Part shown: piece by piece, positions 26,207 through 37,224 of the stretch
Position numbering within the stretch: position 1 is the first letter of the stretch
How the letters are laid out: each line of letters starts with the position of its first letter
DNA from: Oscillospiraceae bacterium
GTDB taxonomy: Bacteria > Bacillota > Clostridia > Oscillospirales > Oscillospiraceae
DNA length: 57,515 bases
NCBI GenBank assembly: GCA_017632775.1
Contig: JAGBQR010000017.1
Location: 1 to 57,515 of the forward strand
Direction of reading: 5' to 3'
Made by a program: the position numbers and the translations under genes
The notes under the pieces: generated by a model
What the model saw: only the letters and a program-made list of their open reading frames with translations
The model's database searches: none
What the model was told of the DNA's origin: nothing

Positions 26207-27280
26207 ATGGCCGGAATACGCGAATACATCGACTGGCGCGGAGATATCCGATGGGATGTCTCCCCTTTCAATGAAGTCGACTATTACGTCATCTCCAAAA
26301 TCGGAAGCCCTGATCTTTCCAAAGCAGTGCCGGAAGATGCGACGTCTGTTTCCGTCAAAGAATGTGTTCACACATATTTTGAGAAGCTGCGCGGCAGCAC
26401 AAACCTCGGTGTCCTCGCGTCCAAAGACATTATGAAGGTTTTTCGCATTCTTCCGCTGAAAGAACGATACAGCGATCTCGGTCTCTCCGGGTTCCAAAGC
26501 GTTTTCAGCGAATCTGCAGTAGAGCAGTTTTCTGCGTTAACCGTTCTTCTGCCTGATGGAACCTGCTTTATCTCCTTCCGCGGAACAGATGATACACTGG
26601 TAGCCTGGAAGGAGGATCTGAAAATGGGCGTTCATGACGTCGTCCCGGCACAGGAAGATGCAAGGGCCTATCTTGAATGGGCTGCCTCCGTCTACGATGG
26701 GCCTCTTCTTGTCGGCGGTCACTCGAAAGGCGGGAATCTGGCCGTATACGCCGCAGCCACCGTTTCCCCGGAAATTCAGGGAAGGATCCGTTCCGTATAC
26801 AGTTTTGACGGTCCCGGATTCCGATCGGACTTTTTTGCTACGGAAGGATATCTTCGCATAGAGGGAAGAATACACGAGATCGTTCCGGAAACAGCGATCG
26901 TAGGTACTCTTCTGCTGAAAGGGAAACCATACGAGGTCGTTAAGTGCCGCTATTCGGGAATCCCTTCCCATGACGGCTATAAGTGGGAAACAACTCCGCT
27001 TGGATTTCTCCATGTCCCTTCGCTGACTGATACAAGCATCGCATTGGATGAAGCAATGGATAAACTCTTTTTTGAGATGAGTCCGGACGAAATCAGTTCT
27101 TTCATTGAAGAACTATTCTCCGTGCTTTCCGACAGCGGAGCTAAAACCATAACAGATCTTGCAGACAGAACACTGCTCGGCAACCTTCTCCTAACCAGAA
27201 AGCTGATCAAGGGCAGACAAATCCGTGAACTGGGCAGCCGGATCATCGAAAACACTGTCCGCTGCCTTATCCGCAAATAA
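26207..27280 (+). CDS. Mbeg1-like (DUF2974) alpha/beta hydrolase
   Basis: The 357-residue protein contains a lipase-type alpha/beta hydrolase core: SFRGTDDTLVAWKED (oxyanion region), then the nucleophile elbow GGHSKGGNLAVYAA with Ser near 173, and FDGPGF. A late His motif (IPSHDGYKW) could complete the triad. These match the Mbeg1-like/DUF2974 family of Bacillota, whose substrate is not known. There is no signal peptide. It is preceded by AGGGG and lies four bases after the URO-D-like gene; the product may act on an ester in the cytoplasm. Confidence 0.8.
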   Translation: MAGIREYIDWRGDIRWDVSPFNEVDYYVISKIGSPDLSKAVPEDATSVSVKECVHTYFEKLRGSTNLGVLASKDIMKVFRILPLKERYSDLGLSGFQSVFSESAVEQFSALTVLLPDGTCFISFRGTDDTLVAWKEDLKMGVHDVVPAQEDARAYLEWAASVYDGPLLVGGHSKGGNLAVYAAATVSPEIQGRIRSVYSFDGPGFRSDFFATEGYLRIEGRIHEIVPETAIVGTLLLKGKPYEVVKCRYSGIPSHDGYKWETTPLGFLHVPSLTDTSIALDEAMDKLFFEMSPDEISSFIEELFSVLSDSGAKTITDLADRTLLGNLLLTRKLIKGRQIRELGSRIIENTVRCLIRK

Positions 27281-27286
27281 CACGCT

Positions 27287-27940
27287 ATGAAAAACCTGTT
27301 CCAACAATTATCCGGCATGCCTTTTCCCAAAAAGGTTCTTCACCTGTGGATGTATTACAAACCGGCGATTTTTGCTGCGCTGGCTCTTTTCCTTCTGCTC
27401 GTTTTCGGCCTGATCCGTCTTGTCCGTCCTCCGAAGCAGACCGTACTGGAGATCACCGCTGTCAATGCGAATCCGGTTGCTGTAGACCTTTCCGCCTTTG
27501 ATAGTTTTCTGACCGATGCAGGATATGATCCTGCCCGGGAAGTTATCAAGGTAGATACTTCCTTCCGAATCAGCCGGTCCGAAGTATCCGAGATCAATGA
27601 CAGTTCTTATCAGATACTGATTGCCCGTCTGCTGGCCCGGGATGTGTACCTGTGTCTTCTGGATCGTCAGATGTTCAGCGCTCTTGACGGGCAAAACGCC
27701 TTTCAGGATCTTTCTGAACCGATCGCCCGCTCATTGGATCCGACTGAAGCCCCGTTGTTTATCCATTCGACAGACAGTTCAGGCCGTGACATTATTTCGG
27801 GAATCATTCTGAAGGATTCCCTTCTCCACAGAATGGGTCTTTATACAGGAGATGTGATTGCGACGATCCCTGCATTCAGTCCGGATGATGAACTGGCCTG
27901 GCAGATGATCGTTTTTCTCCTGCAGTCTCAGATTGAATGA
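27287..27940 (+). CDS. Membrane-anchored protein of unknown function
   Basis: A 217-residue protein with one membrane helix near the N-terminus (about 27-47), followed by RPPKQ and a mostly extracytoplasmic domain of alternating strands and helices. I recognise no family. It starts seven bases after the hydrolase stop without a strong ribosome site, so it is probably translated as part of the same operon. A pattern of conserved aspartates (VDLSAFDSFL, DDELAW) is visible, but no catalytic motif. The only Cys, in YLCLLD, is internal, so it is not a lipoprotein. Confidence 0.7.
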   Translation: MKNLFQQLSGMPFPKKVLHLWMYYKPAIFAALALFLLLVFGLIRLVRPPKQTVLEITAVNANPVAVDLSAFDSFLTDAGYDPAREVIKVDTSFRISRSEVSEINDSSYQILIARLLARDVYLCLLDRQMFSALDGQNAFQDLSEPIARSLDPTEAPLFIHSTDSSGRDIISGIILKDSLLHRMGLYTGDVIATIPAFSPDDELAWQMIVFLLQSQIE

Positions 27941-27970
27941 TTCTCTTCCATATCTTCAGATCCAGAAACA

Positions 27971-28003
27971 AAAACCCCCTCCGATGATACGGAGGGGATT
28001 TTT
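27971..28003. terminator. Bidirectional terminator between the orphan gene and fhs
   Basis: AAAACCCCCTCCG and its near-complement (27971-27983 and 27990-28002) close a 6-base loop, with A-runs on the left and T-runs on the right. It serves both the plus-strand operon and the purine/fhs operon ending at 28022. Confidence 0.92.
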
Positions 28004-28021
28004 ATGCACGATCATTCCGAA

Positions 28022-29698
28022 TCAGAAAAGTCCGCTGATACGGCCATTTTCATCGACATCGATCTTTTCTGCCGCCGGAACCTTTGGAAGCCCCGGCATC
28101 GTCATGATATCACCTGTCAGGACAACAACGAATCCGGCACCTGCAGAAATCCTTACGTTCTTTACACTGACTGTAAAGTTTTCAGGAGCACCGAGTTTGA
28201 GCGGATCATCCGAAAAGCTGTACTGCGTTTTGGCAATACATACCGGGCAGCTTCCGAAGCCCAGCTCCTCCAGCTTTGCGATCTGCTTCTCTGCCGCAGG
28301 CGCGATCGAAACAGCGCTGCCGCCGTAGATCTTTGTCACAACCGCTTCGATCTTCTCCCGGATACTCAGATCATCCTCATAGGAGAAGCGGAAATCTCCC
28401 TTCTCCTCTTCACAGAGGCGTACCACTTCCCGCGCTAGTGCTTCTCCGCCTTTTCCTCCTTCTGCCCAAACTGTAGAGAGTACAGTATTCACGCCAAGTG
28501 CACGGCACTTTTCGATGATGAACTCGATCTCGCGGTCGGTATCCGTCGGGAAGCGATTCACAGCCACTACACAGGGAAGCCCGTATACGTTCCGGATATT
28601 GGCCACATGGCGCAGCAGGTTCGGGATCCCCTTTTCAAGCGCACCCAGGTTTTCCGCGGACAATTCTTTCTTGTTCATGCCCCCGTGCATCTTCAGTGCA
28701 CGGACTGTGGCAACGATGACCACTGCATCAGGTACGAGTCCCGCCATACGGCATTTGATGTCAAGGAACTTCTCTGCCCCAAGATCCGCACCGAAACCGG
28801 CTTCTGTCACAGTATAATCACCCAGCTTCAGCGCCATTTTTGTTGCTGTGACAGAATTGCAGCCATGCGCGATATTGGCAAAGGGACCACCATGTACAAA
28901 AGCGGGCGTGCCTTCCAGTGTCTGTACGAGATTGGGCTTCAGCGCATCTTTCAGAAGAGCCGTCATGGCTCCCTGCGCTTTCAGGTCTCCGGCGGTGACC
29001 GGTCTGTCGTCGAATGTGTACCCAACGATGATCCTGGCAAGGCGCTCTTTCAAATCCGTAATAGAGGTCGCCAGACAGAGAATCGCCATTATCTCGCTTG
29101 CCACTGTGATGTCGTATCCGTCCTCCCGGGGCACACCGTTCACTCTTCCCCCAAGACCATCCACAATGTTTCTCAGCTGCCGGTCATTCATGTCCACGCA
29201 TCGTTTCCAGGTAATCTTCCGCGTGTCGATACCGAGGCTGTTTCCCTGATGGATATGATTATCCAGCATGGCGGCCAGAAGGTTGTTCGCTGCACCGATA
29301 GCATGGAAATCTCCGGTGAAATGCAGATTGATATCCTCCATCGGGACCACCTGCGCATATCCGCCGCCTGCAGCACCGCCCTTGATGCCGAAAACAGGTC
29401 CGAGAGAGGGCTCGCGCAGCGCTACGATCACATTTTTCCCGATGCGTTTCAGTCCGTCTGCCAGTCCGATCGTTGTGGTGGTCTTTCCTTCGCCGGCGGG
29501 TGTCGGAGTGATCGCTGTGACCAGCACCAGTTTCCCGTTTTTCCGATCGGTTTCCTTCAGAAGGGAAAGATCAATCTTTGCTTTTGTTCTTCCGTATTGC
29601 TCAACGTATTTCTCATCGATCCCCGCGATCCCGGCAATTTCGGAAATGGGGCGAAGCTCCGTCTGCTGTGCGATTTCGATATCCGATAAAAACGCCAT
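28022..29698 (-). CDS. fhs: Formate--tetrahydrofolate ligase
   Basis: The 558-residue ATP-dependent ligase makes 10-formyl-THF from formate and THF. The P-loop [16 protein letters not shown] is near residue 60, followed by [24 protein letters not shown], the [11 protein letters not shown] block and the potassium/THF-site regions typical of the family. It starts 14 bases after the purL stop and shares the purine operon's single terminator, so it is the last gene of that operon. 10-Formyl-THF is the donor for PurN and AICAR transformylase encoded upstream, and for translation initiation. Formate could come through the channel encoded in the same operon. Confidence 0.97.
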   Translation of the reverse strand: MAFLSDIEIAQQTELRPISEIAGIAGIDEKYVEQYGRTKAKIDLSLLKETDRKNGKLVLVTAITPTPAGEGKTTTTIGLADGLKRIGKNVIVALREPSLGPVFGIKGGAAGGGYAQVVPMEDINLHFTGDFHAIGAANNLLAAMLDNHIHQGNSLGIDTRKITWKRCVDMNDRQLRNIVDGLGGRVNGVPREDGYDITVASEIMAILCLATSITDLKERLARIIVGYTFDDRPVTAGDLKAQGAMTALLKDALKPNLVQTLEGTPAFVHGGPFANIAHGCNSVTATKMALKLGDYTVTEAGFGADLGAEKFLDIKCRMAGLVPDAVVIVATVRALKMHGGMNKKELSAENLGALEKGIPNLLRHVANIRNVYGLPCVVAVNRFPTDTDREIEFIIEKCRALGVNTVLSTVWAEGGKGGEALAREVVRLCEEEKGDFRFSYEDDLSIREKIEAVVTKIYGGSAVSIAPAAEKQIAKLEELGFGSCPVCIAKTQYSFSDDPLKLGAPENFTVSVKNVRISAGAGFVVVLTGDIMTMPGLPKVPAAEKIDVDENGRISGLF

Positions 29699-29712
29699 TT
29701 CTCTTCTCCTTT

Positions 29713-32700
29713 TTATCCTCTGAAATAACTCACTGCCGATTCAAACATCCGGATGTCATAGTTTCCCGGAACATTCCTATAGAGATCAGGGCCAATCCGT
29801 TCACTGTGCCCCATTTTCCCGAACACCCTGCCATCCGGAGAGGTGATCCCTTCGACGGACCAGAGTGAATCATTGGGATTGAAGTGTATGTCCGTTGCGG
29901 CATGCCCGTCCAGATCCACATACTGTGTCGCGATCTGTCCGTTCCGAACCAGATCCTGCAGAACCTTCTCTTCCGCCATGAAGCGCCCTTCTCCATGAGA
30001 AATCGGCACATTTACGACATCTCCGACATTCATAAGCTTCAGCCAGGGAGACATGTTGGAAGCGATTCGGGTCCGCACAATACGGGACTGATGCCGTCCG
30101 ATGGTATTATAGGTAAGCGTCGGAGCATGTTCATCCGGGTCCAGAATACGTCCGTAGGGTACCAGTCCAAGCTTTATCAGTGCCTGAAATCCGTTGCAGA
30201 TCCCGCAGATCAATCCATCTCTGCGCTCAAGCAGCTCTTCCACCCCTTCCCGAATTTCTGCATTGCGGAAAAAGGCCGTAATAAACTTCCCGCTTCCATC
30301 CGGTTCATCGCCTCCGGAAAAACCGCCCGGAATGAAAATCATCTGAGACTGCTTCAGTTTGCCGGAAAACACATCGATACTGCGGCTGATCCCTTCGGGA
30401 GTAAGATTGTTGATCACCACGATCTCCGGTTCTGCTCCTGCGTCCCGGACTGCTTTCGCGCTGTCATATTCGCAGTTTGTTCCCGGGAAAACCGGAATCA
30501 GGACTTTCGGCCGCGTACAGGGTACAGAAGCTGTCCTTTTTGTATCGACTCTGCTGGAAACTGTTTCTGTTACAGTTTCTCTGTTCTCGATGTTGCAGGG
30601 ATAGACCGGTTCAAGTTTTGCCTCATAAGCCTTCAGAAGCTCGTGCAGATCGATTTCCTCGCCTCTAAAGACGATCGTCTTTTTTTCTGTCACCGTACCG
30701 ACGATGAGCCCCTCCTGACAGTCCTCCGGAACCTCCATCAGAAACGCAGCGGGACAGCGGTCAAAGATCTTCTTCAGCGGGAGTGCGGGATCGAACCTGA
30801 ATCCGAAGCCGTTTCCGAAACACATCTTCATCACCGCTTCCGCGATCCCTCCCATTCCGGGCGTATAGCAGGAGACCGCTTTACCGCTCCGAAGGAGTTC
30901 TGCTGTCTTATCAAACACAGAAAGAAGAGATCGTGTTACAGGCAGTCCGTTTTCATCCATTTCCGCCTGAAGAAGCACAACACGACTGCCGGCTTTTTTA
31001 AATTCCGGTGAGCAGATATTTTCAGTCTTTCCAGTCGTCACTGCAAAGGAGACCAGTGTCGGCGGGACACTCAAATCCTCAAAACTCCCGCTCATCGAGT
31101 CTTTTCCGCCGATAGCAGCAATGCCCAGTTCCATCTGAGCCTTGAATGCTCCCAGCAGAGCCGCAAGCGGTTTCCCCCATTTCCGGCTGTCCTTTCCAAG
31201 ATGCTCAAAATACTCCTGAAAACTGAGGTAGACCTCCCGGAAGTCAGCTCCGGAGGCAATCAGTTTGCATACTGATTCCACAACGGCAAGATAAGCCCCG
31301 TGATACGGGCTTTTCTCTGCCACAAACGGGTCGTATCCGAAAGCCATGAGAGAACAGTCGTCCGTGTGTCCGTTTTCCACGGCTATCTTCTGCACCATCG
31401 CCTGGGCTGGCGTCAGCTGGTATTTTCCTCCGAAAGGCATGAGAACAGTCCCCGCGCCGATCGTCGAATCAAAGCGCTCGGCAAGTCCGCGTTTGGAGCA
31501 TGTATTGAGATTCGAAGCAACTTCCTCCATCCCAAGGGCAAAACTTTCCGGACATTTCTTTTCCAGCTTCTGCGGTGCGGATGTCTCCACGCGGATGTGT
31601 TTTGGTGCCCCGTTGGAATTGAGGAAATCCCGCTGAAGGTCCACAATTCGCTTTCCTCTCCAGTTCATAATCAACCGGGGCTCTTCTTTCACCACCGCCA
31701 CCGGGCAGGCCTGCAGATTTTCCTCTTCCGCCAGTTTCAGGAAGCGTTCCGTATCCGGGGCTGCAACAACAACCGCCATTCTTTCCTGGCTCTCACTGAT
31801 GGCCAGTTCCGTGCCGTCCAGTCCTTCATACTTTTTCGGCACCGCATCGAGATCGATCTCCAGACCGTCTGCCAGTTCCCCGATCGCGACGGAAACACCG
31901 CCGGCGCCGAAATCGTTGCAGCGTTTGATCATTCTGCAGGCCTCTCCGTTACGGAAAAGCCGCTGCAGTTTTCTTTCCTCCGGAGCATTGCCCTTCTGGA
32001 CTTCCGCACCGCAAACATCGATGGATTCCACTGTGTGAGCTTTGGAGGAGCCTGTTGCTCCGCCGCACCCATCACGGCCTGTCGAACCGCCGAGGAGGAT
32101 CACCACGTCTCCATCGGAAGGCTGCTCGCGCCGGACATTCTTCGCTGGCGCCGCTGCAATAACGGCTCCTATCTCCATTCTTTTCGCCGCATATCCGGGA
32201 TGGTAAATCTCATCCACGATGCCGGTAGCCAGTCCGATCTGGTTTCCATAGGACGAATATCCGGCCGCAGCCGTCGTGACGATCTTTCGCTGCGGGAGTT
32301 TCCCTTTCATCGTCTCGGAAATCGGCTGGAGCGGATCTGCTGCGCCTGTAACGCGCATCGCTCCATAAACATACGCTCTTCCTGAAAGAGGGTCCCGGAT
32401 CGCGCCGCCGATGCAGGTAGCCGCTCCACCGAACGGTTCGATTTCTGTGGGATGGTTATGCGTCTCATTTTTGAAGAGCAGAAGCCAAGGTTCCCGAATC
32501 CCATCGACCGTTACATCGATCTTCACTGTACAGGCATTGATTTCTTCGCTCTCGTCCAACCTGTCCAGCCTTCCCTGTTTTTTCAGTGCTTTTACAGCCA
32601 CAGTGGCAAGATCCATCAGACAAACCGGTTTTCGGTCATTCAGTTCGTCTCTTGTTCTGCAGTATTCCTCATAGGTCTTTTGCAGGAGTTCATCTTCAAA

Positions 32701-33405
32701 GCAGACATCATCGATACAGGTAAGAAACGTAGTATGTCTGCAATGGTCCGACCAGTAGGTATCGATCATCCGGATCTCGGTGATAGTAGGGTCTCTCTTT
32801 TCCTTACGGAAATAATCCCGGCAGAACTGAAGATCATCTGCATCCATGGCCAGACCATACTCGCGGATAAATGCCTCCAGTCCCTCTCGGTCGAGCGCTG
32901 TAAATCCACTCAGCGTCCTGACTTCCGCAGGGATCGCATAGCGGACATGCAGCGTTTCCGGAAGGTCCGGTGACGCTTCCCGGGAGTCAACGGGATTGAT
33001 CACGTATTTTTTAATCTTTTCAACGTCTGCTTCCGAAATATCTCCTGTCAGCAGATAGACCCGAGCAGTCCGGATCACAGGGCGTTTTCCCTTGGAAATC
33101 AGCTGTATGCACTGAGCGGCGCTGTCTGCCCGCTGGTCATACTGCCCCGGCAGGTATTCCGCCAGGAACATCCTCGCACCTGCAGGATCCAGTGTGTCCG
33201 TAACAATATCCAGCTGCGGTTCCGAAAAAACGGTATTCCTGGCATATGTGAACAGGTCTTCAGAGATATCCTCCGCATCATAGCGGTTTATAATCCGAAC
33301 ATCCTCCAGAGCACTCACTCCGAGAAGTGTTTTTGCCTCGTTCAGAAGCACCTGCGCCTCATTGGCAAGGGGTTTCTTTTTTTCTACATATACTCTGCGG
33401 ACCAA
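29713..33405 (-). CDS. purL: Phosphoribosylformylglycinamidine synthase, fused PurS-PurL-PurQ form
   Basis: The 1230-residue enzyme converts FGAR, glutamine and ATP to FGAM. It is the large one-piece type: an N-terminal PurS-like domain (about 1-130), two PurM-like ATP domains, the first with [19 protein letters not shown] and the second around [10 protein letters not shown], and a C-terminal class I glutaminase (about 960-1225) with the nucleophile in [13 protein letters not shown] and a catalytic His-x-Glu (HGEGRF). The start is TTG at 33405, eight bases after GGAGGAGG. The stop of purD is two bases upstream. This form is common in Bacteroidota and many Clostridia. Confidence 0.97.
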   Translation of the reverse strand: MVRRVYVEKKKPLANEAQVLLNEAKTLLGVSALEDVRIINRYDAEDISEDLFTYARNTVFSEPQLDIVTDTLDPAGARMFLAEYLPGQYDQRADSAAQCIQLISKGKRPVIRTARVYLLTGDISEADVEKIKKYVINPVDSREASPDLPETLHVRYAIPAEVRTLSGFTALDREGLEAFIREYGLAMDADDLQFCRDYFRKEKRDPTITEIRMIDTYWSDHCRHTTFLTCIDDVCFEDELLQKTYEEYCRTRDELNDRKPVCLMDLATVAVKALKKQGRLDRLDESEEINACTVKIDVTVDGIREPWLLLFKNETHNHPTEIEPFGGAATCIGGAIRDPLSGRAYVYGAMRVTGAADPLQPISETMKGKLPQRKIVTTAAAGYSSYGNQIGLATGIVDEIYHPGYAAKRMEIGAVIAAAPAKNVRREQPSDGDVVILLGGSTGRDGCGGATGSSKAHTVESIDVCGAEVQKGNAPEERKLQRLFRNGEACRMIKRCNDFGAGGVSVAIGELADGLEIDLDAVPKKYEGLDGTELAISESQERMAVVVAAPDTERFLKLAEEENLQACPVAVVKEEPRLIMNWRGKRIVDLQRDFLNSNGAPKHIRVETSAPQKLEKKCPESFALGMEEVASNLNTCSKRGLAERFDSTIGAGTVLMPFGGKYQLTPAQAMVQKIAVENGHTDDCSLMAFGYDPFVAEKSPYHGAYLAVVESVCKLIASGADFREVYLSFQEYFEHLGKDSRKWGKPLAALLGAFKAQMELGIAAIGGKDSMSGSFEDLSVPPTLVSFAVTTGKTENICSPEFKKAGSRVVLLQAEMDENGLPVTRSLLSVFDKTAELLRSGKAVSCYTPGMGGIAEAVMKMCFGNGFGFRFDPALPLKKIFDRCPAAFLMEVPEDCQEGLIVGTVTEKKTIVFRGEEIDLHELLKAYEAKLEPVYPCNIENRETVTETVSSRVDTKRTASVPCTRPKVLIPVFPGTNCEYDSAKAVRDAGAEPEIVVINNLTPEGISRSIDVFSGKLKQSQMIFIPGGFSGGDEPDGSGKFITAFFRNAEIREGVEELLERRDGLICGICNGFQALIKLGLVPYGRILDPDEHAPTLTYNTIGRHQSRIVRTRIASNMSPWLKLMNVGDVVNVPISHGEGRFMAEEKVLQDLVRNGQIATQYVDLDGHAATDIHFNPNDSLWSVEGITSPDGRVFGKMGHSERIGPDLYRNVPGNYDIRMFESAVSYFRG

Positions 33406-33407
33406 TC

Positions 33408-34676
33408 TTATGCCTCCTCCGCCTGCAGCGCTCTTGCGCCGATATCTTTTCTGTAATACGCATTGGCAAATCCGATGCGTTCCGCTTTCGTATACGCCGA
33501 CCGGACAGCAGAATGGAGATCATTTTCAACTGCCGTGACTCCAAGGACCCGTCCTCCCGAGGTGACCAGTTTCCCGTCCTTCAGTACCGCGCCGGCAACA
33601 TAAACATCCTTTTTCAGATCTTCAGGAAGCGATATTTCAAATCCCTTCTCATATTTCTCCGGATATCCCTTGGATGCCATAATCACGCAGCAGGCGCATG
33701 CATTCCGAAAACGCACCTGTGTTCCGGAAAGCTTCCCTTCCGTGACCGCTTTCATCACGGTAAACAGATCGCTTTCCAGCAAGGGAAGGACTACCTGCGT
33801 CTCCGGATCACCAAAGCGGCAGTTGTATTCGATAACCTTCGGTCCCTGCTCCGTAAGCATGAGTCCGAAATAAAGACAGCCTTTGAACGGCCTTCCCTCC
33901 CGTTTCATTGCACGGATCGTCGGAAGAAAAATCTCCTTTATACAGCGCTCTGCTATCTCCTCCGTATAATAGGGATTCGGTGCAACCGTGCCCATCCCTC
34001 CGGTGTTCAGCCCGCTGTCACCGTCTCCAGCACGTTTATGATCCATGGAGGAAACCATCGGAACGATTGTGTTCCCATCTGTGAAGGAAAGAACCGACAC
34101 TTCCGGACCAGTCAGATATTCCTCGATTACAATCTGTTCACCGCTCCTGCCGAACTTATGGTTCCTCATTATTTCGATAACCGCATTCCTTGCTTCTTCC
34201 CGGGTCTGCGCGATCACTACTCCCTTTCCGAGTGCCAGTCCGTCCGCTTTGATGACCGTCGGCAGGGGAGCTGTCTCCACATAGGCCAATGCTTTTTCCG
34301 TGTCATCAAAAGTCTCATATGCCGCCGTCGGTATGCCGTACTTTTTCATCAGGTTTTTGGAAAAGACCTTGCTGCCTTCAATAATCGCTGCGTTCTTCGC
34401 GGGTCCGAAACAGGGGATCCCTTTTTCTTCAAGGATGTCCACCAGGCCCAGCACCAGCGGATCATCCGGGGCAACTACTGCATAATCGATCCGTTCCTTT
34501 TCCGCGAAAGCTGTGATGGCATCCAGATCAGTCGCCCGTATATCCACGCAGACAGCATCCTGTGCGATGCCACCGTTACCCGGCAAGGCATAAATCGTAT
34601 CGATCTGCGGGTTTTCCTTCAGTTTTCGAATAATGGCATGCTCTCTTCCGCCGCCGCCGATCACCATCAGTTTCAC
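33408..34676 (-). CDS. purD: Phosphoribosylamine--glycine ligase
   Basis: The 422-residue ATP-grasp enzyme joins phosphoribosylamine and glycine. The opening KLMVIGGGGREHAI is the family signature; the ATP-grasp domain shows KADGLALGKGV and VEEYLTGPEVSV-type blocks, and TGGMGTVAPNP and NCRFGDPETQVVLPLL complete it. The start codon is GTG at 34676 with an AGAGG site. Confidence 0.97.
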   Translation of the reverse strand: MKLMVIGGGGREHAIIRKLKENPQIDTIYALPGNGGIAQDAVCVDIRATDLDAITAFAEKERIDYAVVAPDDPLVLGLVDILEEKGIPCFGPAKNAAIIEGSKVFSKNLMKKYGIPTAAYETFDDTEKALAYVETAPLPTVIKADGLALGKGVVIAQTREEARNAVIEIMRNHKFGRSGEQIVIEEYLTGPEVSVLSFTDGNTIVPMVSSMDHKRAGDGDSGLNTGGMGTVAPNPYYTEEIAERCIKEIFLPTIRAMKREGRPFKGCLYFGLMLTEQGPKVIEYNCRFGDPETQVVLPLLESDLFTVMKAVTEGKLSGTQVRFRNACACCVIMASKGYPEKYEKGFEISLPEDLKKDVYVAGAVLKDGKLVTSGGRVLGVTAVENDLHSAVRSAYTKAERIGFANAYYRKDIGARALQAEEA

Positions 34677-34692
34677 TATGCTGTCCTCTTAC

Positions 34693-35877
34693 TCAGTGAT
34701 GGAACAATCTCATACCCGTAAAGGCCATGATCATGCCATAGCGGTCACAGCATTCGATGACCAGGTCGTCCCGGATGGATCCACCCGGTTCCGCGACGTA
34801 GCAGACACCGCTCTTTCTCGCACGTTCAATATTGTCACTGAAGGGGAAGAATGCATCTGATCCCAGGGAAACGCCTGTCTTTGTATCCAGCCAGGCACGC
34901 TGCTCTTCCGCTGTGAACGGTTCCGGACGGCTTGTGAAGTATTTCTGCCAGTTTCCTTCTGCACAGACATCCTCTTCATTTTTGTTGATGTATCCATCGA
35001 TCACATTATCTCTGTCCGGGCGTCCCAGTTCAGGACGGAACGGAAGATTCAGGACCTTTTCATGCTGCCGCAGGAACCAGGTATCCGCCTTTGTCCCGGC
35101 GAGGCGGGTGCAGTGTATACGCGACTGCTGGCCGGCTCCCACGCCGATCGCCTGACCATCGTAAGCATAGCAAACCGAGTTGGACTGCGTGTATTTGAGG
35201 GTAATGAGGGAGATAATCAAATCCCGGAATGCTTCCTCTGGAAGATTCTTTTCCTCTGTGACCACATTAGCAAGCAATTCCCTATCAATACGGAAATCGT
35301 TCCTGCCCTGTTCAAAGGTCACACCAAATACCTGTTTGTGCTCTGCTGCAGCAGGAACATATTCCGGGTCGATCCGTACTATGTTATAGCCGCCTTTCCG
35401 TTTGCTTTTCAGGATCTCGAGTGCTTCCGGCTCATAGCCGGGTGCGATGATACCGTCCGAAACTTCCCGCTTGATGATCCTGGCCGTAGTTACGTCGCAC
35501 ACATCCGAGAGTGCGATCCAGTCTCCGAAAGAGCTCATGCGGTCGGTCCCTCTTGCCCGTGCATACGCGCAGGCCAACGGTGAATCGTCCAGACCTTCTA
35601 TATCATCCACGAAGCATGCTTTTTTCAGTACATCCGAAAGGCGGGTACCTACTGCGGCCGAGGTCGGACTGACGTGCTTGAAGGATGCCGCTGCGGGCAT
35701 GCCCAGTGCTTCCTTCAGTTCCTTTACAAGCTGCCAGGAGTTGAGCGCATCCAGAAAATTGATATATCCCGGGCGGCCGTTGAGAATCTCCAGCGGCAGA
35801 TCGCTCCCGTCACTCATAAAAATCTTTGCCGGTTTCTGGTTGGGATTGCATCCGTATTTTAATTCAAACTCTTTCAT
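34693..35877 (-). CDS. AICAR transformylase (stand-alone, PurH C-domain type)
   Basis: This 394-residue protein is the phosphoribosylaminoimidazolecarboxamide formyltransferase half of PurH on its own: LKYGCNPNQKPAK, the SFKHVSPTSAAVG catalytic Lys-His block, TDRMSSFGDWIALSD and QSNSVCYAYDGQAIGVGAGQQSR. It formylates AICAR to FAICAR with 10-formyl-THF. The usual IMP cyclohydrolase domain is missing and is replaced by the PurO-type gene just upstream. It lies four bases after that gene, with AAGGAG before its ATG. AICAR is also the by-product of HisF. Confidence 0.95.
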   Translation of the reverse strand: MKEFELKYGCNPNQKPAKIFMSDGSDLPLEILNGRPGYINFLDALNSWQLVKELKEALGMPAAASFKHVSPTSAAVGTRLSDVLKKACFVDDIEGLDDSPLACAYARARGTDRMSSFGDWIALSDVCDVTTARIIKREVSDGIIAPGYEPEALEILKSKRKGGYNIVRIDPEYVPAAAEHKQVFGVTFEQGRNDFRIDRELLANVVTEEKNLPEEAFRDLIISLITLKYTQSNSVCYAYDGQAIGVGAGQQSRIHCTRLAGTKADTWFLRQHEKVLNLPFRPELGRPDRDNVIDGYINKNEEDVCAEGNWQKYFTSRPEPFTAEEQRAWLDTKTGVSLGSDAFFPFSDNIERARKSGVCYVAEPGGSIRDDLVIECCDRYGMIMAFTGMRLFHH

Positions 35878-35881
35878 TTAT

Positions 35882-36607
35882 TTACTCCTTCCGGTTTTTG
35901 TTCAGGATACGGTCTTCATCCGTTCCCTCCGCCAGGTCGGTATATCTTACAAAGAGAGAGATCTTGTTATCCGCGTCCAGCGACTCCCACAGACTGTTCG
36001 TAAACTCATCGATGTCATCCGGAATGCTGATGCGTTCCGGTTCACCCTGAAATGTCGGAATCGGATCGCCGTCACATACATAGGTATGAATAAAGTGTCC
36101 CAGTCCCGGCAGTGCCGCATATGAGAAGGTATAGCGATTGGTCGCGGTTCCCTTTTCATCTGCGCTCTTCAGTATACTCATCTCATAGGAAAAGTCCCCG
36201 TTGCTGAAATTCAGAATTGCACTGATGCGCGGAGTATAGTTCGGAGCGTCCGGTTCAAAGTCCCGGCTTTCCAGCGCCTCCTTGAAAGAAACGCCCTTCT
36301 TCATTCCCTCCCAGATGGTATCTGTCTGGTTTCCGTTTGTGACAATCAGACTGCTTTCGCAGCGCCGCAGCGCCGCATAGATGATCAGACTCGGATCTTT
36401 GACTTTTTCCGCGTCAAAAGGTTCTGTATACAGTACTCCGTCTTTCATGGAGAAGATGCGGTTCCGGCTGTTCTGGCTGCGTCCCATGATAAAATATGCA
36501 GTGACCGCTTTTTTCCCATCTGCCGTTTTCCCGGCGACGATCCCTCTCCCCACGTAGGAATTGCCTGTGATACGCTCCGCTATGGTCTTCGTTTCATATA
36601 CATTCAT
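35882..36607 (-). CDS. purO: IMP cyclohydrolase, PurO type
   Basis: The 241-residue protein matches the PurO-like IMP cyclohydrolases first known from archaea: NSYVGRGIVAGKTADG near the start, then AYFIMGRSQNSRNR and the GIVA strand typical of the N-terminal-nucleophile-like fold. It closes FAICAR to IMP, the last step of the pathway. It sits next to the stand-alone AICAR transformylase, which it complements, and its start overlaps the purN stop by four bases. The assignment rests on motif recognition plus this context. Confidence 0.9.
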   Translation of the reverse strand: MNVYETKTIAERITGNSYVGRGIVAGKTADGKKAVTAYFIMGRSQNSRNRIFSMKDGVLYTEPFDAEKVKDPSLIIYAALRRCESSLIVTNGNQTDTIWEGMKKGVSFKEALESRDFEPDAPNYTPRISAILNFSNGDFSYEMSILKSADEKGTATNRYTFSYAALPGLGHFIHTYVCDGDPIPTFQGEPERISIPDDIDEFTNSLWESLDADNKISLFVRYTDLAEGTDEDRILNKNRKE

Positions 36608-37224
36608 GCTTCAAATCCCTCCGCAAGCATTTTTCTCGCTGTTTTTTCCACCGCAGCCGGAAGGATCTTCCATTCCGCCTGCCTCATCACACGTTTCTGC
36701 AGGGTCTCCGGCGTATCGTCCTCCAGGACATTCACCGCCTTCTGCATTATAATCTCTCCGCCGTCCGGAATCTCATTTACGAAATGGACTGTTGCTCCCG
36801 TCACTTTTACCCCCTTCTCCAACGCCGCTTCATGGACTTTGAGTCCGTAAAAGCCCTTTCCGCAGAAAGACGGGATCAGAGAAGGATGAACATTAAGGAT
36901 CCGGTGGTCATATTTTCGGACAAAGCGCTCGCTGAGGATACTCATGAATCCGGCCAGAACGATCAGTTCGATCCCATTCTCATCCAGCGCCGCTGATATC
37001 ACATCTTCCATCTGTTCCTGTCCGCCGGTGCCCTTCTTTGTGACCGTCAGCGCTTTGATGCCATTCTCTTCTGCTCTCCTCAGTGCATAGGCAGTCGAAT
37101 TGTTGGAAACCACCAGGGCGATCTCCGCACTCGGCAAATCTCCTTTTTTCTCAGCATCGATCAGTGCCTGAAGGTTCGTCCCGCCCCCTGACACGAGAAC
37201 CGCAACCTTTATCTTTTTCTTCAC
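36604..37224 (-). CDS. purN: Phosphoribosylglycinamide formyltransferase, folate-dependent
   Basis: The 206-residue enzyme transfers the formyl group of 10-formyl-THF to GAR. The PRPP-site motif VLVSGGGTNLQAL opens it; catalytic Asn, His and Asp blocks are NVHPSLIPSFCGKGFYG and GATVHFVNEIPDGG. No formate-dependent PurT is seen, so both formylations of this operon need formyl-THF made by Fhs. It overlaps both neighbours by four bases. Confidence 0.97.
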   Translation of the reverse strand: MKKKIKVAVLVSGGGTNLQALIDAEKKGDLPSAEIALVVSNNSTAYALRRAEENGIKALTVTKKGTGGQEQMEDVISAALDENGIELIVLAGFMSILSERFVRKYDHRILNVHPSLIPSFCGKGFYGLKVHEAALEKGVKVTGATVHFVNEIPDGGEIIMQKAVNVLEDDTPETLQKRVMRQAEWKILPAAVEKTARKMLAEGFEA

